From NCBI RefSeq assembly GCF_002803845.1, contig NZ_CP024985.1, positions 2,604,001 through 2,668,000 on the forward strand: a stretch of 64,000 nucleotides of DNA. The letters run 5' to 3'. The notes below the pieces were generated by a model, which saw only the letters and a program-made list of their open reading frames with translations, made no database searches and was not told the DNA's origin. The position numbers and the translations under genes are program-made. The DNA comes from Streptomyces lavendulae subsp. lavendulae. GTDB lineage: Bacteria; Actinomycetota; Actinomycetes; Streptomycetales; Streptomycetaceae. This document shows, piece by piece, positions 55,004 to 64,000 of this stretch (positions within the stretch are counted from its first letter, which is position 1; each line of letters starts with the position of its first letter).

Positions 55004-55783
55004 ATGCCCACACCCACCCCGTACGACGCCCCGTACGACCTCACCGGCCGCACCGCGCTCGTCACCGGAGCCGCGAGCGGGATAGGCCGCGCCACCGCCC
55101 TCCTCCTCGCCCGGGCCGGCGCCGTCGTGCACTGCGCGGACCGCGACGAGACGGGCCTCGCCGAGACCGCGGACCTGATCGTCAAGGGCGGCGGCACGGC
55201 GACCGCCCACCCCCTCGACGTCACCGACCGCACCGCGCTGCGGGCCGCCGTCGCCGCGGCCGGTCCCCTGGACATCACCGCCGCCATCGCGGGCGTGATG
55301 CACACCAGCAGCGTCCTGGAGACCACCGACGAGGACCTCGACCGGATCCTGGACATCAACTTCAAAGGGGTCCTGCGCACCTGCCAGGAGGCCGTCGGCG
55401 CCATGATCGCCGCCGGCCGCCCCGGCTCGGTGGTCACCATGGCCTCCGGCGCCGTGGACGCCGCCCAGCCGGGGCTGCTCTGCTACAGCGCCGCCAAGGC
55501 GGCCGTGGTCCAGCTCACGAAGACCCTCGCGACCGAGGCCGGCCCGCACGGCATCCGCGTCAACGCCGTCGCCCCGGGCTGGATCCGCACCCCCATGACC
55601 GGCCGGCACGGCGCCGAGGTCCAGCAGCGGACGGAGGAGGCCATGGTCCGGATGTCACCGCTGCGCCGGGTCGGGGAGCCCGAGGACATCGCCCAGGCGG
55701 TGCTCTACCTGGCCTGCGACGCCTCGTCCTTCATGACCGGCCAGATCCTTCGTCCGAACGGCGGAGTATCGATGCCCTGGTGA
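55004..55783 (+). CDS. Short-chain dehydrogenase/reductase
   Basis: 259 aa classical SDR: GAASGIG cofactor loop, an AIAGVM motif in place of NNAG, and the YSAAK catalytic pair with Ser in MASGA. A basic-poor adenosine loop (CADRDE) favours NAD(H). C-terminal GGVSMPW. Possibly an acetoin/3-oxoacyl-type reductase, not assignable from sequence. Confidence 0.9.
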   Translation: MPTPTPYDAPYDLTGRTALVTGAASGIGRATALLLARAGAVVHCADRDETGLAETADLIVKGGGTATAHPLDVTDRTALRAAVAAAGPLDITAAIAGVMHTSSVLETTDEDLDRILDINFKGVLRTCQEAVGAMIAAGRPGSVVTMASGAVDAAQPGLLCYSAAKAAVVQLTKTLATEAGPHGIRVNAVAPGWIRTPMTGRHGAEVQQRTEEAMVRMSPLRRVGEPEDIAQAVLYLACDASSFMTGQILRPNGGVSMPW

Positions 55784-56027
55784 GCCCCCGCCGCGCCCCG
55801 GCGGCCGACGCCCCGGCAGCCCCCGCGGCCGCCCGGGCCCGGCGTACGGGGATCTGCCCCGTGCAGTGCACCGGTAGGAGCCCCAGCCCCCATCCGCCCA
55901 CCGCCACGGCGCCCTCCACGGGCCCGGTGTCCTCCGGCGCCAGCGCGAGCCGCAGCACGGCCCACCACCAGAGGACGCCCACTGCCAGGGCGAGGGGTAT
56001 GAGCAACCGCCGCACGGCCACCTCCAC
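55731..56027 (-). CDS. Small membrane protein, hypothetical
   Basis: 98 aa. Begins with a hydrophobic anchor (RRLLIPLALAVGVLWWWAVL), a second short hydrophobic patch (GWGLGLLPVHC), then an Ala/Arg-rich tail. GTG starts at 56027 or 56015; GGAGG lies five bases before the latter. It overlaps the SDR 3' end by 53 bp, so it is less certain than its neighbours. Confidence 0.5.
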   Translation of the reverse strand: MEVAVRRLLIPLALAVGVLWWWAVLRLALAPEDTGPVEGAVAVGGWGLGLLPVHCTGQIPVRRARAAAGAAGASAAGARRGLTRASILRRSDEGSGRS

Positions 56028-56148
56028 GGGGTCCCCCCGGACGGAGTCCGGGGAAGGGCCTGATCGGGGACGGGCCCATCCTCCCGCAGGACCGTGGCCC
56101 CCGCACCCAGAACGCCCGCCACACCGCCCCGCCGGCCCCGGACGGCAA

Positions 56149-56186
56149 AGAGCCCCGGCCGGTGCTCACGCACCCTCCGGGGCTCT
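56149..56186 (-). terminator. Terminator of clgR
   Basis: AGAGCCCCGG ... CCGGGGCTCT, 18-base loop that can itself pair (GGTGC/GCACC). It lies 28 bases after the clgR stop. Confidence 0.7.
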
Positions 56187-56213
56187 CGCCACGCTCACAT
56201 GCTCGGCTCGCGC

Positions 56214-56594
56214 TCAAGCGGCGACGACGTTCACCGCTTCCACGGGTGCCTTGATGGTCACCCGCTCCGGTCCGCCCGTGACCGAGGCCACGGAAACCGA
56301 ATTGAGCATCGGGCGCACCGGTGCCGGCACCGGTTCGCTTGCGGCGGCCGACTGCGCGAGCTCCGCCAGCGACAGCTCGTCACTGACTTCGCGCATCAGC
56401 TCGGACATCCGTACGTCCAGCGCGTCGCAGATCGCGGAGAGCAGCTCGGAGGATGCCTCCTTCTGCCCCCGCTCCACCTCGGAGAGATAGCCGAGCGAAA
56501 CTCGGGCGGACGAGGAGACTTCGCGCAGAGTACGGCCCTGGCGCTGGCGCTGCCGACGCAGCACGTCACCCAGCAGGCGACGGAGCAGAATCAT
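56214..56594 (-). CDS. clgR: Clp gene regulator ClgR
   Basis: 126 aa XRE-type activator of clpP/clpC/lon in actinobacteria. [23 protein letters not shown], followed by the conserved [17 protein letters not shown]. The protein ends VVAA; terminal Ala-Ala is the ClpP recognition signal reported for streptomycete ClgR. Neighbouring cinA-pgsA is the usual context. It starts 109 bp after the CinA stop, with its own promoter likely. Confidence 0.93.
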   Translation of the reverse strand: MILLRRLLGDVLRRQRQRQGRTLREVSSSARVSLGYLSEVERGQKEASSELLSAICDALDVRMSELMREVSDELSLAELAQSAAASEPVPAPVRPMLNSVSVASVTGGPERVTIKAPVEAVNVVAA

Positions 56595-56703
56595 CGGTGG
56601 CTCCCTCCTCTGACCGTGTAGCCGTAACCTTCACGCCCCACCGTACCGCCTCGCGCCGCGGCCGTGCGGGGAGCGATGTCGTGTTCACTCAGGGCTGCAA
56701 ACA

Positions 56704-57264
56704 TCAAATCCCCCCGTTCCGTTCCGTATCCTGCCCCCGCAGATTCTCGCGGAGTTCGCTTGAGAGGAGTTCGAGCACTGTCCGTGCACTCTCCCTACGG
56801 ATTTCCGCACGGGAGCCGTTCAACCTCAGCCGGGCCGATTTCCTGCCCGCCGGACCCGCCACGGCGATGAATACCGTTCCCACGGGCTGCCCGTCCTGGG
56901 GGTCCGGACCGGCCACTCCCGTGGTCGCGATCCCCCACGATGCACCCGTCAGGCTCCGCACTCCGCTCGCCATCTCGACCGCTACCTGCGCGTTCACCGC
57001 GCCTTCGGCCGCCAGCAGCGCCGCGTCCACCCCGAGGACGCGGTGCTTGAGTTCCGTGGCGTACGCCGTGACCGAGCCGAGGAAGGAGCGCGAGGCCCCC
57101 GGCACCGCAGTGATCTCGGCGGCGACCATGCCGCCCGTCAGCGATTCCGCCACCGCGAGCGTCTGGTCACGCTCCGCAAGCAGCCGCAGCACGTCCCCGG
57201 CCGCGCCCGCCGCGCCGTCCGCCGTTCCGGAGGTCTCCGGCGCGTCCCCCACCCCGTACGTCAC
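56704..57264 (-). CDS. CinA C-terminal domain protein (NMN amidohydrolase-like)
   Basis: 186 aa, only the PncC/CinA C-terminal domain: AVAESLTGGMVAAEIT, GSVTAYATELKHRVLGV, GIATTGVAGPDPQDGQPVG. It deamidates nicotinamide mononucleotide in characterised homologues. The N-terminal COG1058 domain of full CinA is absent, as usual here. GTG start overlaps the pgsA stop by 4 bp. Confidence 0.92.
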   Translation of the reverse strand: MTYGVGDAPETSGTADGAAGAAGDVLRLLAERDQTLAVAESLTGGMVAAEITAVPGASRSFLGSVTAYATELKHRVLGVDAALLAAEGAVNAQVAVEMASGVRSLTGASWGIATTGVAGPDPQDGQPVGTVFIAVAGPAGRKSARLRLNGSRAEIRRESARTVLELLSSELRENLRGQDTERNGGI

Positions 57265-57917
57265 TTCGCGGCCCGCTCCTCCGCCAGTCCGGCCCGGCGC
57301 AGCACCACGGCCTGCCGGACGTAGTCCAGGCCCGTGACCACGGTCAGCACGACGGCGACCCCCATCACCCAGAACCGCATGGTCGCCAGCGGTCCGGTCA
57401 GGGCGAGCACGTACATGCCCACGGCGGTGCCCTGGGCCAGGGTCTTGAGCTTGCCGCCCCGGCTGGCCGGAATCACTCCGTACCGGATCACCCAGAAGCG
57501 CATCAGCGTGATCCCGAGCTCGCGCCCGAGGATCACGCCCGTCACCCACCAGGGCAGGTCGCCGAGCCAGGACAGACACACCAGAGCCGACCCCATGATC
57601 GCCTTGTCGGCGATGGGGTCGGCGATCTTCCCGAAGTCCGTGACCAGGTTATACGTCCGGGCCAGGTGCCCGTCGAAGATGTCCGTGATCATGGCGACGG
57701 CGAAGGCCGCCCAGGCCAGCACCCGCCAGACGGGGTCGTAGCCCCCGTCGGCGAGCAGCAGCAGGACGAATCCCGGCACGAGCACGAGCCGGATCATCGT
57801 CAGGATGTTGGCGATGTTCCAGAGGCTGGCCTGATTGACGGCCGCAGTCCCGAGCTTCGCGCCGGGCGTGGGCCGGCGGCCGGTCCCGCCCGCCGCCGAT
57901 GCCGGGACTCCGGTCAT
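57261..57917 (-). CDS. pgsA: CDP-diacylglycerol-glycerol-3-phosphate 3-phosphatidyltransferase
   Basis: 218 aa inner-membrane enzyme of phosphatidylglycerol synthesis. CDP-alcohol phosphotransferase motif D-x2-DG-x2-AR ... G-x3-D-x3-D is complete (DIFDGHLAR ... [10 protein letters not shown]). About five TM helices. The start overlaps the rimO stop by 4 bp (ATGA). Confidence 0.93.
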   Translation of the reverse strand: MTGVPASAAGGTGRRPTPGAKLGTAAVNQASLWNIANILTMIRLVLVPGFVLLLLADGGYDPVWRVLAWAAFAVAMITDIFDGHLARTYNLVTDFGKIADPIADKAIMGSALVCLSWLGDLPWWVTGVILGRELGITLMRFWVIRYGVIPASRGGKLKTLAQGTAVGMYVLALTGPLATMRFWVMGVAVVLTVVTGLDYVRQAVVLRRAGLAEERAAK

Positions 57918-59407
57918 CCGGCCTCCTCCTCGAACTCCAGGTCCAGGGGCTCCGCCACCAGGTCCACACCCAGCGTTCCGACCACCTTGGCCGTGACGAT
58001 ACGCCCCGGCACCAGGCCGGCGCCGTCCGTGAAGACCACCTGGCCGTCCGTCTCGGGGGCCTGGTGGGCGGCGCGGCCGTACGCGCCCTCGCCCTCCTCG
58101 GCCTCGTCCAGCGGCACGACCGTCTCGACGAGCACCTCCAGGGTCTCCCCGATCCGCTCTTCCGCACGCTGGGAGGTGAGCTCCTCGGCGAGGCGCTGCA
58201 TGTGCGCGAGGCGCTCGGCGATGGTGTCCTCGTCCAGCTTGTTCTCGTAGCCGACGGCCTCGGTGCCGTCCTCGTCGGAGTAGCCGAAGACGCCGATGGC
58301 GTCGAGGCGGGCGTGGGTGAGGAAACGCTCCAGCTCGGCGAAGTCCGACTCCGTCTCGCCGGGGAAGCCGACGATGAAGTTGGAGCGCACGCCGGCCTGC
58401 GGGGCCTTGGAGCGGATGGTGTCCAGCAGCTCCAGGAAGCGGTCGGTGTCACCGAAGCGGCGCATGGCGCGCAGCACGTCGGGGGCCGAGTGCTGGAAGG
58501 ACAGGTCGAAGTACGGCACGACCTTGGGGGTCGAGGTGAGCACGTCGATCAGGCCGGGCCGCATCTCGGCCGGCTGGAGGTAGCTGACGCGGACGCGCTC
58601 GATGCCGTCCACCTCGGCCAGCTCGGGCAGCAGGGTCTCCAGCAGGCGGATGTCGCCGAGGTCCTTGCCGTACGAGGTGTTGTTCTCGGAGACCAGCATG
58701 ATCTCCTTGACGCCCTGCTCGGCCAGCCAGCGCGTCTCGCCCAGCACGTCGCTGGGACGGCGCGAGATGAAGGAGCCGCGGAAGGACGGGATGGCGCAGA
58801 AGGAGCAGCGGCGGTCGCAGCCGGAGGCCAGCTTGACCGAGGCGACCGGGCTCTTGTCCAGGCGGCGGCGCAGCGGGGCGCGCGGACCGGAGGCGGGCGC
58901 GAGGCCCTCGGGGAGGTCCGCGGGGGCCGCCTCGGGCTCCTGGGCGTGTCCGGGCAGGGCCACCGCGGTGTCCTGGCGTGCCGCCGGGCTGATCGGCAGC
59001 AGCTTGCGCCGGTCGCGCGGGGTGTGGGAGGCGTGGATGCCCCCGTTGAGGATCGTCTGGAGGCGGTCGGAGATGTCGGCGTAGTCGTCGAAGCCGAGGA
59101 CTCCGTCGGCCTCGGGGAGCGCTTCGGCGAGTTCCTTGCCGTAGCGCTCGGCCATACAGCCGACGGCGACGACGGCCTGGGTCTTGCCGTGATCCTTGAG
59201 ATCGTTGGCTTCCAGCAGGGCGTCTACGGAGTCCTTCTTGGCGGCTTCGACGAAGCCACAGGTGTTGACGACGGCTACGTCCGCGTCGGCGGCGTCCTCG
59301 ACGAGCTCCCAGCCATCCGCCGCCAAGCGGCCTGCGAGCTCCTCCGAGTCCACCTCGTTACGGGCGCAGCCAAGAGTGACAAGGGCGACGGTACGGCGTT
59401 CGGGCAT
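57914..59407 (-). CDS. rimO: Ribosomal protein S12 methylthiotransferase
   Basis: 497 aa radical-SAM enzyme modifying Asp88 of uS12. Methylthiotransferase N-terminus with Cys in LGCARN, NTCGFV and VGCMAE; radical-[12 protein letters not shown]-terminal TRAM domain. RimO is a paralogue of MiaB at 11.1 kb; [16 protein letters not shown] is the RimO signature. First gene of the overlapping rimO-pgsA-cinA chain. Confidence 0.95.
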   Translation of the reverse strand: MPERRTVALVTLGCARNEVDSEELAGRLAADGWELVEDAADADVAVVNTCGFVEAAKKDSVDALLEANDLKDHGKTQAVVAVGCMAERYGKELAEALPEADGVLGFDDYADISDRLQTILNGGIHASHTPRDRRKLLPISPAARQDTAVALPGHAQEPEAAPADLPEGLAPASGPRAPLRRRLDKSPVASVKLASGCDRRCSFCAIPSFRGSFISRRPSDVLGETRWLAEQGVKEIMLVSENNTSYGKDLGDIRLLETLLPELAEVDGIERVRVSYLQPAEMRPGLIDVLTSTPKVVPYFDLSFQHSAPDVLRAMRRFGDTDRFLELLDTIRSKAPQAGVRSNFIVGFPGETESDFAELERFLTHARLDAIGVFGYSDEDGTEAVGYENKLDEDTIAERLAHMQRLAEELTSQRAEERIGETLEVLVETVVPLDEAEEGEGAYGRAAHQAPETDGQVVFTDGAGLVPGRIVTAKVVGTLGVDLVAEPLDLEFEEEAG

Positions 59408-59531
59408 GGACTCAAGACTACTTCGTCCGGACGCGGGCCCCCGCCCAAGTCCCCCCAGAACAAGATCCCCGGGGCCGGCGGCAGGTGCCGCGCGGGATCC
59501 CGGGGATCTGGAACTTTTTATTCCGTGCTGG
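59408..59531. other. Gap between rimO and the RodZ-like gene
   Basis: 124 bases. A GC stem (CCCCGGGGCC... near 59470 with ATCCCCGG/CCGGGGAT) and a TTTTTATT stretch follow the rodZ-like stop, giving a rare rho-independent-like terminator (59466-59521, minus strand). Confidence 0.45.
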
Positions 59532-60428
59532 TCAGCCCGCCTGGGCCTGGCCCTGGCGCGGGTCGTCCTTGGTGTAGGTGAGACGTTCCACCTGACCGGC
59601 CTGGAACCGCTCCTTGATCTCCTTGCCGTTCACGAACAGCTTGACGACCCCGGCGTCACCGAGGACGAGGTCCACGGACTCCTTGTCCGTGAAGGTCTTC
59701 GACTCGCCCTGCGCGAGGGTTCCGTCGAAGAGCAGCCGGCCGCTGTGGTCCTTGGCGGAGATCCAGCTCTCGCCGGTGTCGGCCGTCAGGACGACCGTGA
59801 CGAGGTCCTTGGGGGCCGCGGCGATGGCGCTGTCGGAAGGTTCCGGCTTGGGCGCCGACGGGGTCTGCTTGGGCTGGGTGGCCGGCTTGCCCGCGGGCTG
59901 CTTGGGCGCGGGCTTCGGGGCGGCGGAACCTTCCGCCACCGGCCGCTTGCTCTGGCCGTCGCCGCCGCTGAAGGCGGTGAAGCCGACGAAGCCGATCACG
60001 GCGACGATGGCGGCGACCATGGCGGCGGTCCAGTTGGGCCGCTGCCGTTCGGGCCGGATCCGCTCGGCTTCGAACATCGGCGCGGCGGGGGTGGGTGCCG
60101 GCCGGCCGCCGTGGGCCGCGTCGTAGCTCTCGACCAGGGGTGCCGGATCGAGGTGCACGGCGCGGGCGAGCGTACGGATGTGGCCGCGGGCGTAGACATC
60201 GCCGCCGCAGCGCGTGAAGTCGTCCTCTTCGATCGCGTGCACGATCGGGATGCGCACGCGGGTGGTGGAACTGACCTCGTCGACTGTCAGCCCGGCGGCG
60301 ATCCGGGCCTTCTTGAGGGCCGTCCCGATGGACGGTCCTTCGACGGAAGGTTCGACGATGCGGTCCTCGGACCGGTCGTCGGTCGAAGGACGCTCTTCTT
60401 CGGGGGAGTTGGAGTTGCCGATGGACAC
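59532..60428 (-). CDS. RodZ-like cytoskeletal-associated HTH protein
   Basis: 298 aa. N-terminal HTH_25 ([49 protein letters not shown]), one TM helix ([19 protein letters not shown]), a Pro/Lys/Ala linker and a DUF4115 beta domain. RodZ links MreB to the wall machinery; in streptomycetes its role is in sporulation-wall work. GTG at 60428 (VSIGNS) chosen over an upstream GTG at 60455. Confidence 0.88.
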   Translation of the reverse strand: MSIGNSNSPEEERPSTDDRSEDRIVEPSVEGPSIGTALKKARIAAGLTVDEVSSTTRVRIPIVHAIEEDDFTRCGGDVYARGHIRTLARAVHLDPAPLVESYDAAHGGRPAPTPAAPMFEAERIRPERQRPNWTAAMVAAIVAVIGFVGFTAFSGGDGQSKRPVAEGSAAPKPAPKQPAGKPATQPKQTPSAPKPEPSDSAIAAAPKDLVTVVLTADTGESWISAKDHSGRLLFDGTLAQGESKTFTDKESVDLVLGDAGVVKLFVNGKEIKERFQAGQVERLTYTKDDPRQGQAQAG

Positions 60429-60455
60429 GAGGGCGCCTTTCGAGCGTGTAGCCAC

Positions 60456-60635
60456 CTGCTGGCTTCCCAGTCTAGGGGGGTGACGAAAGGGTGGGGCAAC
60501 CGGAGGGTGCGCTCCCTACGCCATCCGAATGGCTTCGGGAACGCCCGCCGTTGTCTCCACCAACTTGACGCACGCCCGGGGGAAACGGTTGCCCGCCGAT
60601 CCCATACGGTCGGGTGAGGCGGACGGACCCCCGTT
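60456..60635. other. Gap between ftsK and the RodZ-like gene
   Basis: About 180 bases, lower GC, no gene seen. It should hold the RodZ-like promoter. Confidence 0.4.
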
Positions 60636-63437
60636 CTAGGGGGCGTCCTCGCCCCGGATCACCGCCAGGATCCCGTCGAGTTCGTCGGGTTTGACCAGTA
60701 CGTCACGTGCCTTGGAGCCCTCGCTCGCGCCGACCACGCCCCGGGACTCCATCAGGTCCATGAGCCGGCCGGCCTTCGCGAAGCCCACCCGCAGCTTGCG
60801 CTGGAGCATGGAGGTGGAGCCGAACTGGGTGGAGACCACCAGCTCGGCCGCCTGGCACAGCAGGTCGAGGTCGTCGCCGATCTCCTCGTCGATCTCCTTC
60901 TTCTGCTTCTGCCCGACGGTCACGTCGTCCCGGAAGACGGGCGCCATCTGGTCCTTGCAGTGCTGGACGATCCCGGCGATCTCGTCCTCGGTGACGAAGG
61001 CGCCCTGCAGGCGGACCGGCTTGTTCGCGCCCATCGGCAGGAACAGTCCGTCACCCTTGCCGATCAGCTTCTCGGCTCCGGGCTGGTCCAGGATGACCCG
61101 GCTGTCGGCGAGCGAGGAGGTGGCGAAGGCGAGCCGCGAGGGCACGTTCGCCTTGATCAGGCCGGTGACCACGTCCACCGAGGGCCGCTGGGTGGCGAGC
61201 ACCAGGTGGATGCCGGCCGCGCGGGCGAGCTGGGTGATGCGGACGATCGAGTCCTCGACGTCGCGGGGAGCCACCATCATCAGGTCGGCGAGCTCGTCGA
61301 CGATCACCAGCAGGTACGGGTACGGACTCAGCTCCCGCTCGCTGCCGGGCGGGAGCTTGATCTTGCCGTCCCGGATCGCCCGGTTGAAGTCGTCGATGTG
61401 CCGGTAGCCGAAGGCCGCCAGGTCGTCGTAGCGCAGGTCCATCTCGCGCACCACCCACTGGAGGGCCTCGGCGGCCCGCTTGGGGTTGGTGATGATCGGC
61501 GTGATCAGGTGCGGGATGCCCTCGTACGCGGTGAGCTCGACCCGCTTGGGGTCCACGAGCACCATCCGCACGTCCTCCGGCGTAGCCCGCACCATGATCG
61601 AGGTGATCAGGCAGTTGATGCAGGAGGACTTGCCGGAGCCGGTGGCGCCGGCGACCAGCACGTGCGGCATCTTCGCCAGGTTGGCCATGACGTAGCCGCC
61701 CTCGACGTCCTTGCCGAGCGCGACCAGCATCGGGTGGTCGTCCTCGGCGGCGTCGGCCAGGCGCAGCACGTCGCCGAGGTTGACCATCTCCCGGTCGGTG
61801 TTCGGGATCTCGATGCCGACCGCCGACTTGCCGGGGATCGGGCTGATGATCCGCACGTCCGGCGAGGCCACGGCGTAGGCGATGTTCTTCGCCAGCGCCG
61901 TGATCCGCTCGACCTTCACGGCGGCGCCGAGCGTCACCTCGTAGCGGGTGACCGTCGGGCCCCGGGTGAATCCGGTGACCTGCGCGTCGACCTTGAACTC
62001 GGTGAAGACGTTCGTCAGCGCGGCGACCACCGAGTCGTTGGCGGCGCTGCGGGTCTTGCCGGGCCCGCCCTTCTCCAGCAGGTCCAGCGAGGGCAGCGCG
62101 TACGTGATGTCCCCGCGCAGCTGGAGCTGTTCGGCGCGGGGCGGCAGCGGCTGGGCCTCCGGCGGGGCCTTCGTCAGGTCGGGCACCGACAGGGTCCCGG
62201 AGGCCGCGGCGGTGCGCTCGTGCGGCGCCTCGGCCCCGGCCGGGGCTGCGGGCGTGACGGGGGCGGGGGCCGCGGGCCGCTCCCCGCGGGCGGGCGGCAC
62301 GGGGGCGGTGACCTCCACGCCCTCGCGCTCCACGGAGATCCCCTGGGTGAGGTCGGCGACCAGCGGGGACGGGGGCAGCCCCCCGTAGACCACCCCGTCC
62401 AGCGCGGCGGCGGCCGCCGCGGCCACGTCGACCGCGTCCATCTCGCGCTCCCCGGGCCGCGCGGCGCTCCGGCGCGGCCTGCGCCGCCGGGCCAGCGCCG
62501 CCTCCTCGGCGGCGTCGGCGGGCTCGCCCGGACCGTCCGCTCCGGCGGGGTCCGCGGCGGCGCCGGTACGGGCCCCCCACTGCTCGGCGTCATGGCGGTC
62601 CTGCCGCCCGGCGGCCTCCCGCTCGGCGTACCGCCGGTCGTACTCGTTCGGCGCGATGATCCCGAGCCGGATCCCGAGCGCGCGCAGCCGCTGCGGGATC
62701 GCGTTGACCGGGGTCGCGGTGACCACGAGCAGACCGAACACCGTGAGCAGCACCAGCATCGGCACGGCCAGCGGCGCGCCCATGGTGAAGATCAGCGGCT
62801 TGGAGGCGCCCCAGCCGATCAGCCCGCCCGCGTTCTGCATCGCGGTGGTGCCCTCGTCACGGCCCGGCGCCCCGCAGGCGATGTGGACCAGTCCGAGGAC
62901 ACCGATGACCAGGGCGGACAGGCCGACGCCGATGCGGCCGTTGGCGTCGGTCTGCTCGGGGTGGCGGATGAACCGCACCGCCATGACGCCCAGCAGGATC
63001 GGCACGAGCAGGTCGAGGCGCCCGAACGCGCCGGTGACCAGCATCGTGACCAGGTCCCCGACGGGCCCGCTCAGGTTCGACCAGGTCCCGGCGGCGACGA
63101 TCAGGGCCAGGGCCAGCAGCAGCAGCGCGACCCCGTCCTTGCGGTGGGCGGGGTCGAGGTTCTTCGCGCCGCGGCCGAGCCCGCGCAGGACGGCGCCGAT
63201 GGCGTGCGCGAGACCGAGCCAGCAGGCGCGCACCAGCCGCAGCACGCCCCCCGTGGGGGACGGCGCCGGTTTGGCGGCGGCCTTCTTGGCCGGCGGCCGC
63301 TTGGCCGCCGCGGCCTTCTTCGCGGGAGGCTTGCGGGCGGGAGCCGCCTTCTTCGCCGGCGCCGTGGTACGGCCGGTGCGGCCCTTCGCGGTGCCCGCGG
63401 TGCTCTGGGAACCCTTGCCGGACGTACGTGAGGCCAT
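60636..63437 (-). CDS. ftsK: DNA translocase FtsK
   Basis: 933 aa. A Lys/Ala/Pro-rich, histone-tail-like N-terminus (PAKKAAPARKPPAKK, residues 20-60) precedes four to five TM helices (about 75-250) and a disordered linker. The RecA-like motor has Walker A GATGSGKSS near residue 600 and VMVDPK-type VLVDPKRVEL. The C-terminal gamma winged helix (STSMLQRKLRVGFAKAGRLM) reads KOPS-like sites. A -10 TAATCT seven bases before the ATG and no Shine-Dalgarno point to a leaderless transcript. Needed for chromosome clearance at sporulation septa. Confidence 0.95.
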   Translation of the reverse strand: MASRTSGKGSQSTAGTAKGRTGRTTAPAKKAAPARKPPAKKAAAAKRPPAKKAAAKPAPSPTGGVLRLVRACWLGLAHAIGAVLRGLGRGAKNLDPAHRKDGVALLLLALALIVAAGTWSNLSGPVGDLVTMLVTGAFGRLDLLVPILLGVMAVRFIRHPEQTDANGRIGVGLSALVIGVLGLVHIACGAPGRDEGTTAMQNAGGLIGWGASKPLIFTMGAPLAVPMLVLLTVFGLLVVTATPVNAIPQRLRALGIRLGIIAPNEYDRRYAEREAAGRQDRHDAEQWGARTGAAADPAGADGPGEPADAAEEAALARRRRPRRSAARPGEREMDAVDVAAAAAAALDGVVYGGLPPSPLVADLTQGISVEREGVEVTAPVPPARGERPAAPAPVTPAAPAGAEAPHERTAAASGTLSVPDLTKAPPEAQPLPPRAEQLQLRGDITYALPSLDLLEKGGPGKTRSAANDSVVAALTNVFTEFKVDAQVTGFTRGPTVTRYEVTLGAAVKVERITALAKNIAYAVASPDVRIISPIPGKSAVGIEIPNTDREMVNLGDVLRLADAAEDDHPMLVALGKDVEGGYVMANLAKMPHVLVAGATGSGKSSCINCLITSIMVRATPEDVRMVLVDPKRVELTAYEGIPHLITPIITNPKRAAEALQWVVREMDLRYDDLAAFGYRHIDDFNRAIRDGKIKLPPGSERELSPYPYLLVIVDELADLMMVAPRDVEDSIVRITQLARAAGIHLVLATQRPSVDVVTGLIKANVPSRLAFATSSLADSRVILDQPGAEKLIGKGDGLFLPMGANKPVRLQGAFVTEDEIAGIVQHCKDQMAPVFRDDVTVGQKQKKEIDEEIGDDLDLLCQAAELVVSTQFGSTSMLQRKLRVGFAKAGRLMDLMESRGVVGASEGSKARDVLVKPDELDGILAVIRGEDAP

Positions 63438-63553
63438 GGGCCCGAGATTACCGGTGCGCACGCCGGTGGACACGCGTGCCCACCCCTTCACCCGTTCGTG
63501 TCGCCGCGTCCGTGGGCTCTTTGACGCACCGGCACACCTGACACCCGGCCAGG

Positions 63554-63603
63554 CGCCGCTGCGGAGGCGCCGCTTCCGGGCCCTCGGCCCCTCCGCGGCG
63601 CGA
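63554..63603 (-). terminator. Terminator of the osaB-type gene
   Basis: GCGCCGCTGCGGAGG pairs with CCTCCGCGGCGCG with one bulge; an inner GGGCC/GGCCC pairing lies in the loop. Confidence 0.6.
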
Positions 63604-63624
63604 CCCCGCGCGGGCCGCCGTCCG

Positions 63625-64000
63625 TCAGCCCTGGGCGGGCAGCATCGGCGCTGCGCCGCCGGCCCCCGGTTCCAGGGCGTCCAGGGCCCGGCGCAGCCCG
63701 GTCAGCTTGCGCTCCAGGTGCGCGGCGGTGGCCACGACCGCGGCATCGGCTGCGTCCTCTCCGAGCTGCTTGGTCAGGGCCTCGGCCTGCTCCTCGACCG
63801 CGGCGAGCCGCGCGGAGAGCTCGGCCAGCAGTCCGGCCGTCTCCTTGCCGCCGTCGCCGTTGTGGGAGCCGCCTCCCTCCAGCTGCAGGCGCAGCAGGGC
63901 CGCCTGCTCCCGCAGTTGGCAGTTCTTGGTGTAGAGCTCGACGAAGACCGAGACCTTGGCGCGCAGCACCCACGGGTCGAACGGCTTCGAGATGTAGTCC
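63625..64000 (-). CDS. osaB: OsaB-type response regulator (5' part outside window)
   Basis: Only the C-terminal 124 residues are present. The end of a receiver domain is visible (DYISKPFDPWVLRAKV, with the conserved Lys-Pro). A coiled coil (NCQLREQAALLRLQLE, ERKLTGLRRALDALE) replaces a DNA-binding domain. Position next to ftsK matches OsaB, the partner of hybrid kinase OsaA in osmoadaptation. Assignment depends on synteny as well as sequence. Confidence 0.75.
   Translation of the reverse strand, partial: DYISKPFDPWVLRAKVSVFVELYTKNCQLREQAALLRLQLEGGGSHNGDGGKETAGLLAELSARLAAVEEQAEALTKQLGEDAADAAVVATAAHLERKLTGLRRALDALEPGAGGAAPMLPAQG

Overview
The window is chromosomal DNA from a Streptomyces (high-GC actinomycete). 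Coding GC is very high, GTG starts are common, and many genes look leaderless (a -10-like hexamer 6-8 nt before the start codon, no Shine-Dalgarno). The gene order hflX-rshA-dapF-miaA-miaB ... gluABCD ... recX-recA ... clgR-cinA-pgsA-rimO-ftsK matches the conserved core order I remember from S. coelicolor. No tRNA, rRNA or CRISPR array was seen. The first gene (serine protease) and last gene (osaB-type response regulator) are cut by the window edges.

Layout. 1-13 kb is housekeeping: a secreted protease, hflX, an M1 peptidase, the ppGpp enzyme rshA, dapF, miaA, an antitoxin-like small protein and miaB. 13-15.4 kb holds a LysR regulator and an orphan TAXI binding protein. 15.4-25.6 kb is a divergent carbohydrate island: GH38 alpha-mannosidase, LacI repressor and ROK kinase on the minus strand, and a GH5 (GH5_18-like) enzyme and a Tat-exported GH85 endo-beta-N-acetylglucosaminidase on the plus strand. 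Together these read as an N-glycan (high-mannose) utilisation system without its transporter. 25.6-31.4 kb has a two-component system and the glutamate ABC transporter gluABCD. 31.5-34.3 kb has a flavin monooxygenase, then a cysteine-rich leader peptide, cysteine dioxygenase and a rhodanese. recX-recA follow.

The most unusual stretch is 36.19-37.81 kb, just upstream of the recA SOS box. Two abutting elements each have terminal inverted repeats (TGTCCYGTGMC plus tandem ~20-bp inner repeats). Each carries one small cargo gene and no transposase, and the pair is bracketed by a 5-bp direct repeat. Next come an esterase, a rifampicin monooxygenase (rox) with a near-consensus rifamycin-associated element upstream, and a secreted S1 protease.

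42-53 kb contains small membrane proteins, a Clp-N/HTH protein with a palindromic operator on its own promoter, an AI-2E family permease, DUF3046, an AraC-azlC-azlD group and the helicase lhr. 53-64 kb contains a lipoprotein, an Nei-type glycosylase, an SDR, the protease regulator clgR, the translationally coupled chain rimO-pgsA-cinA, a RodZ-like protein, ftsK and the osaB fragment.
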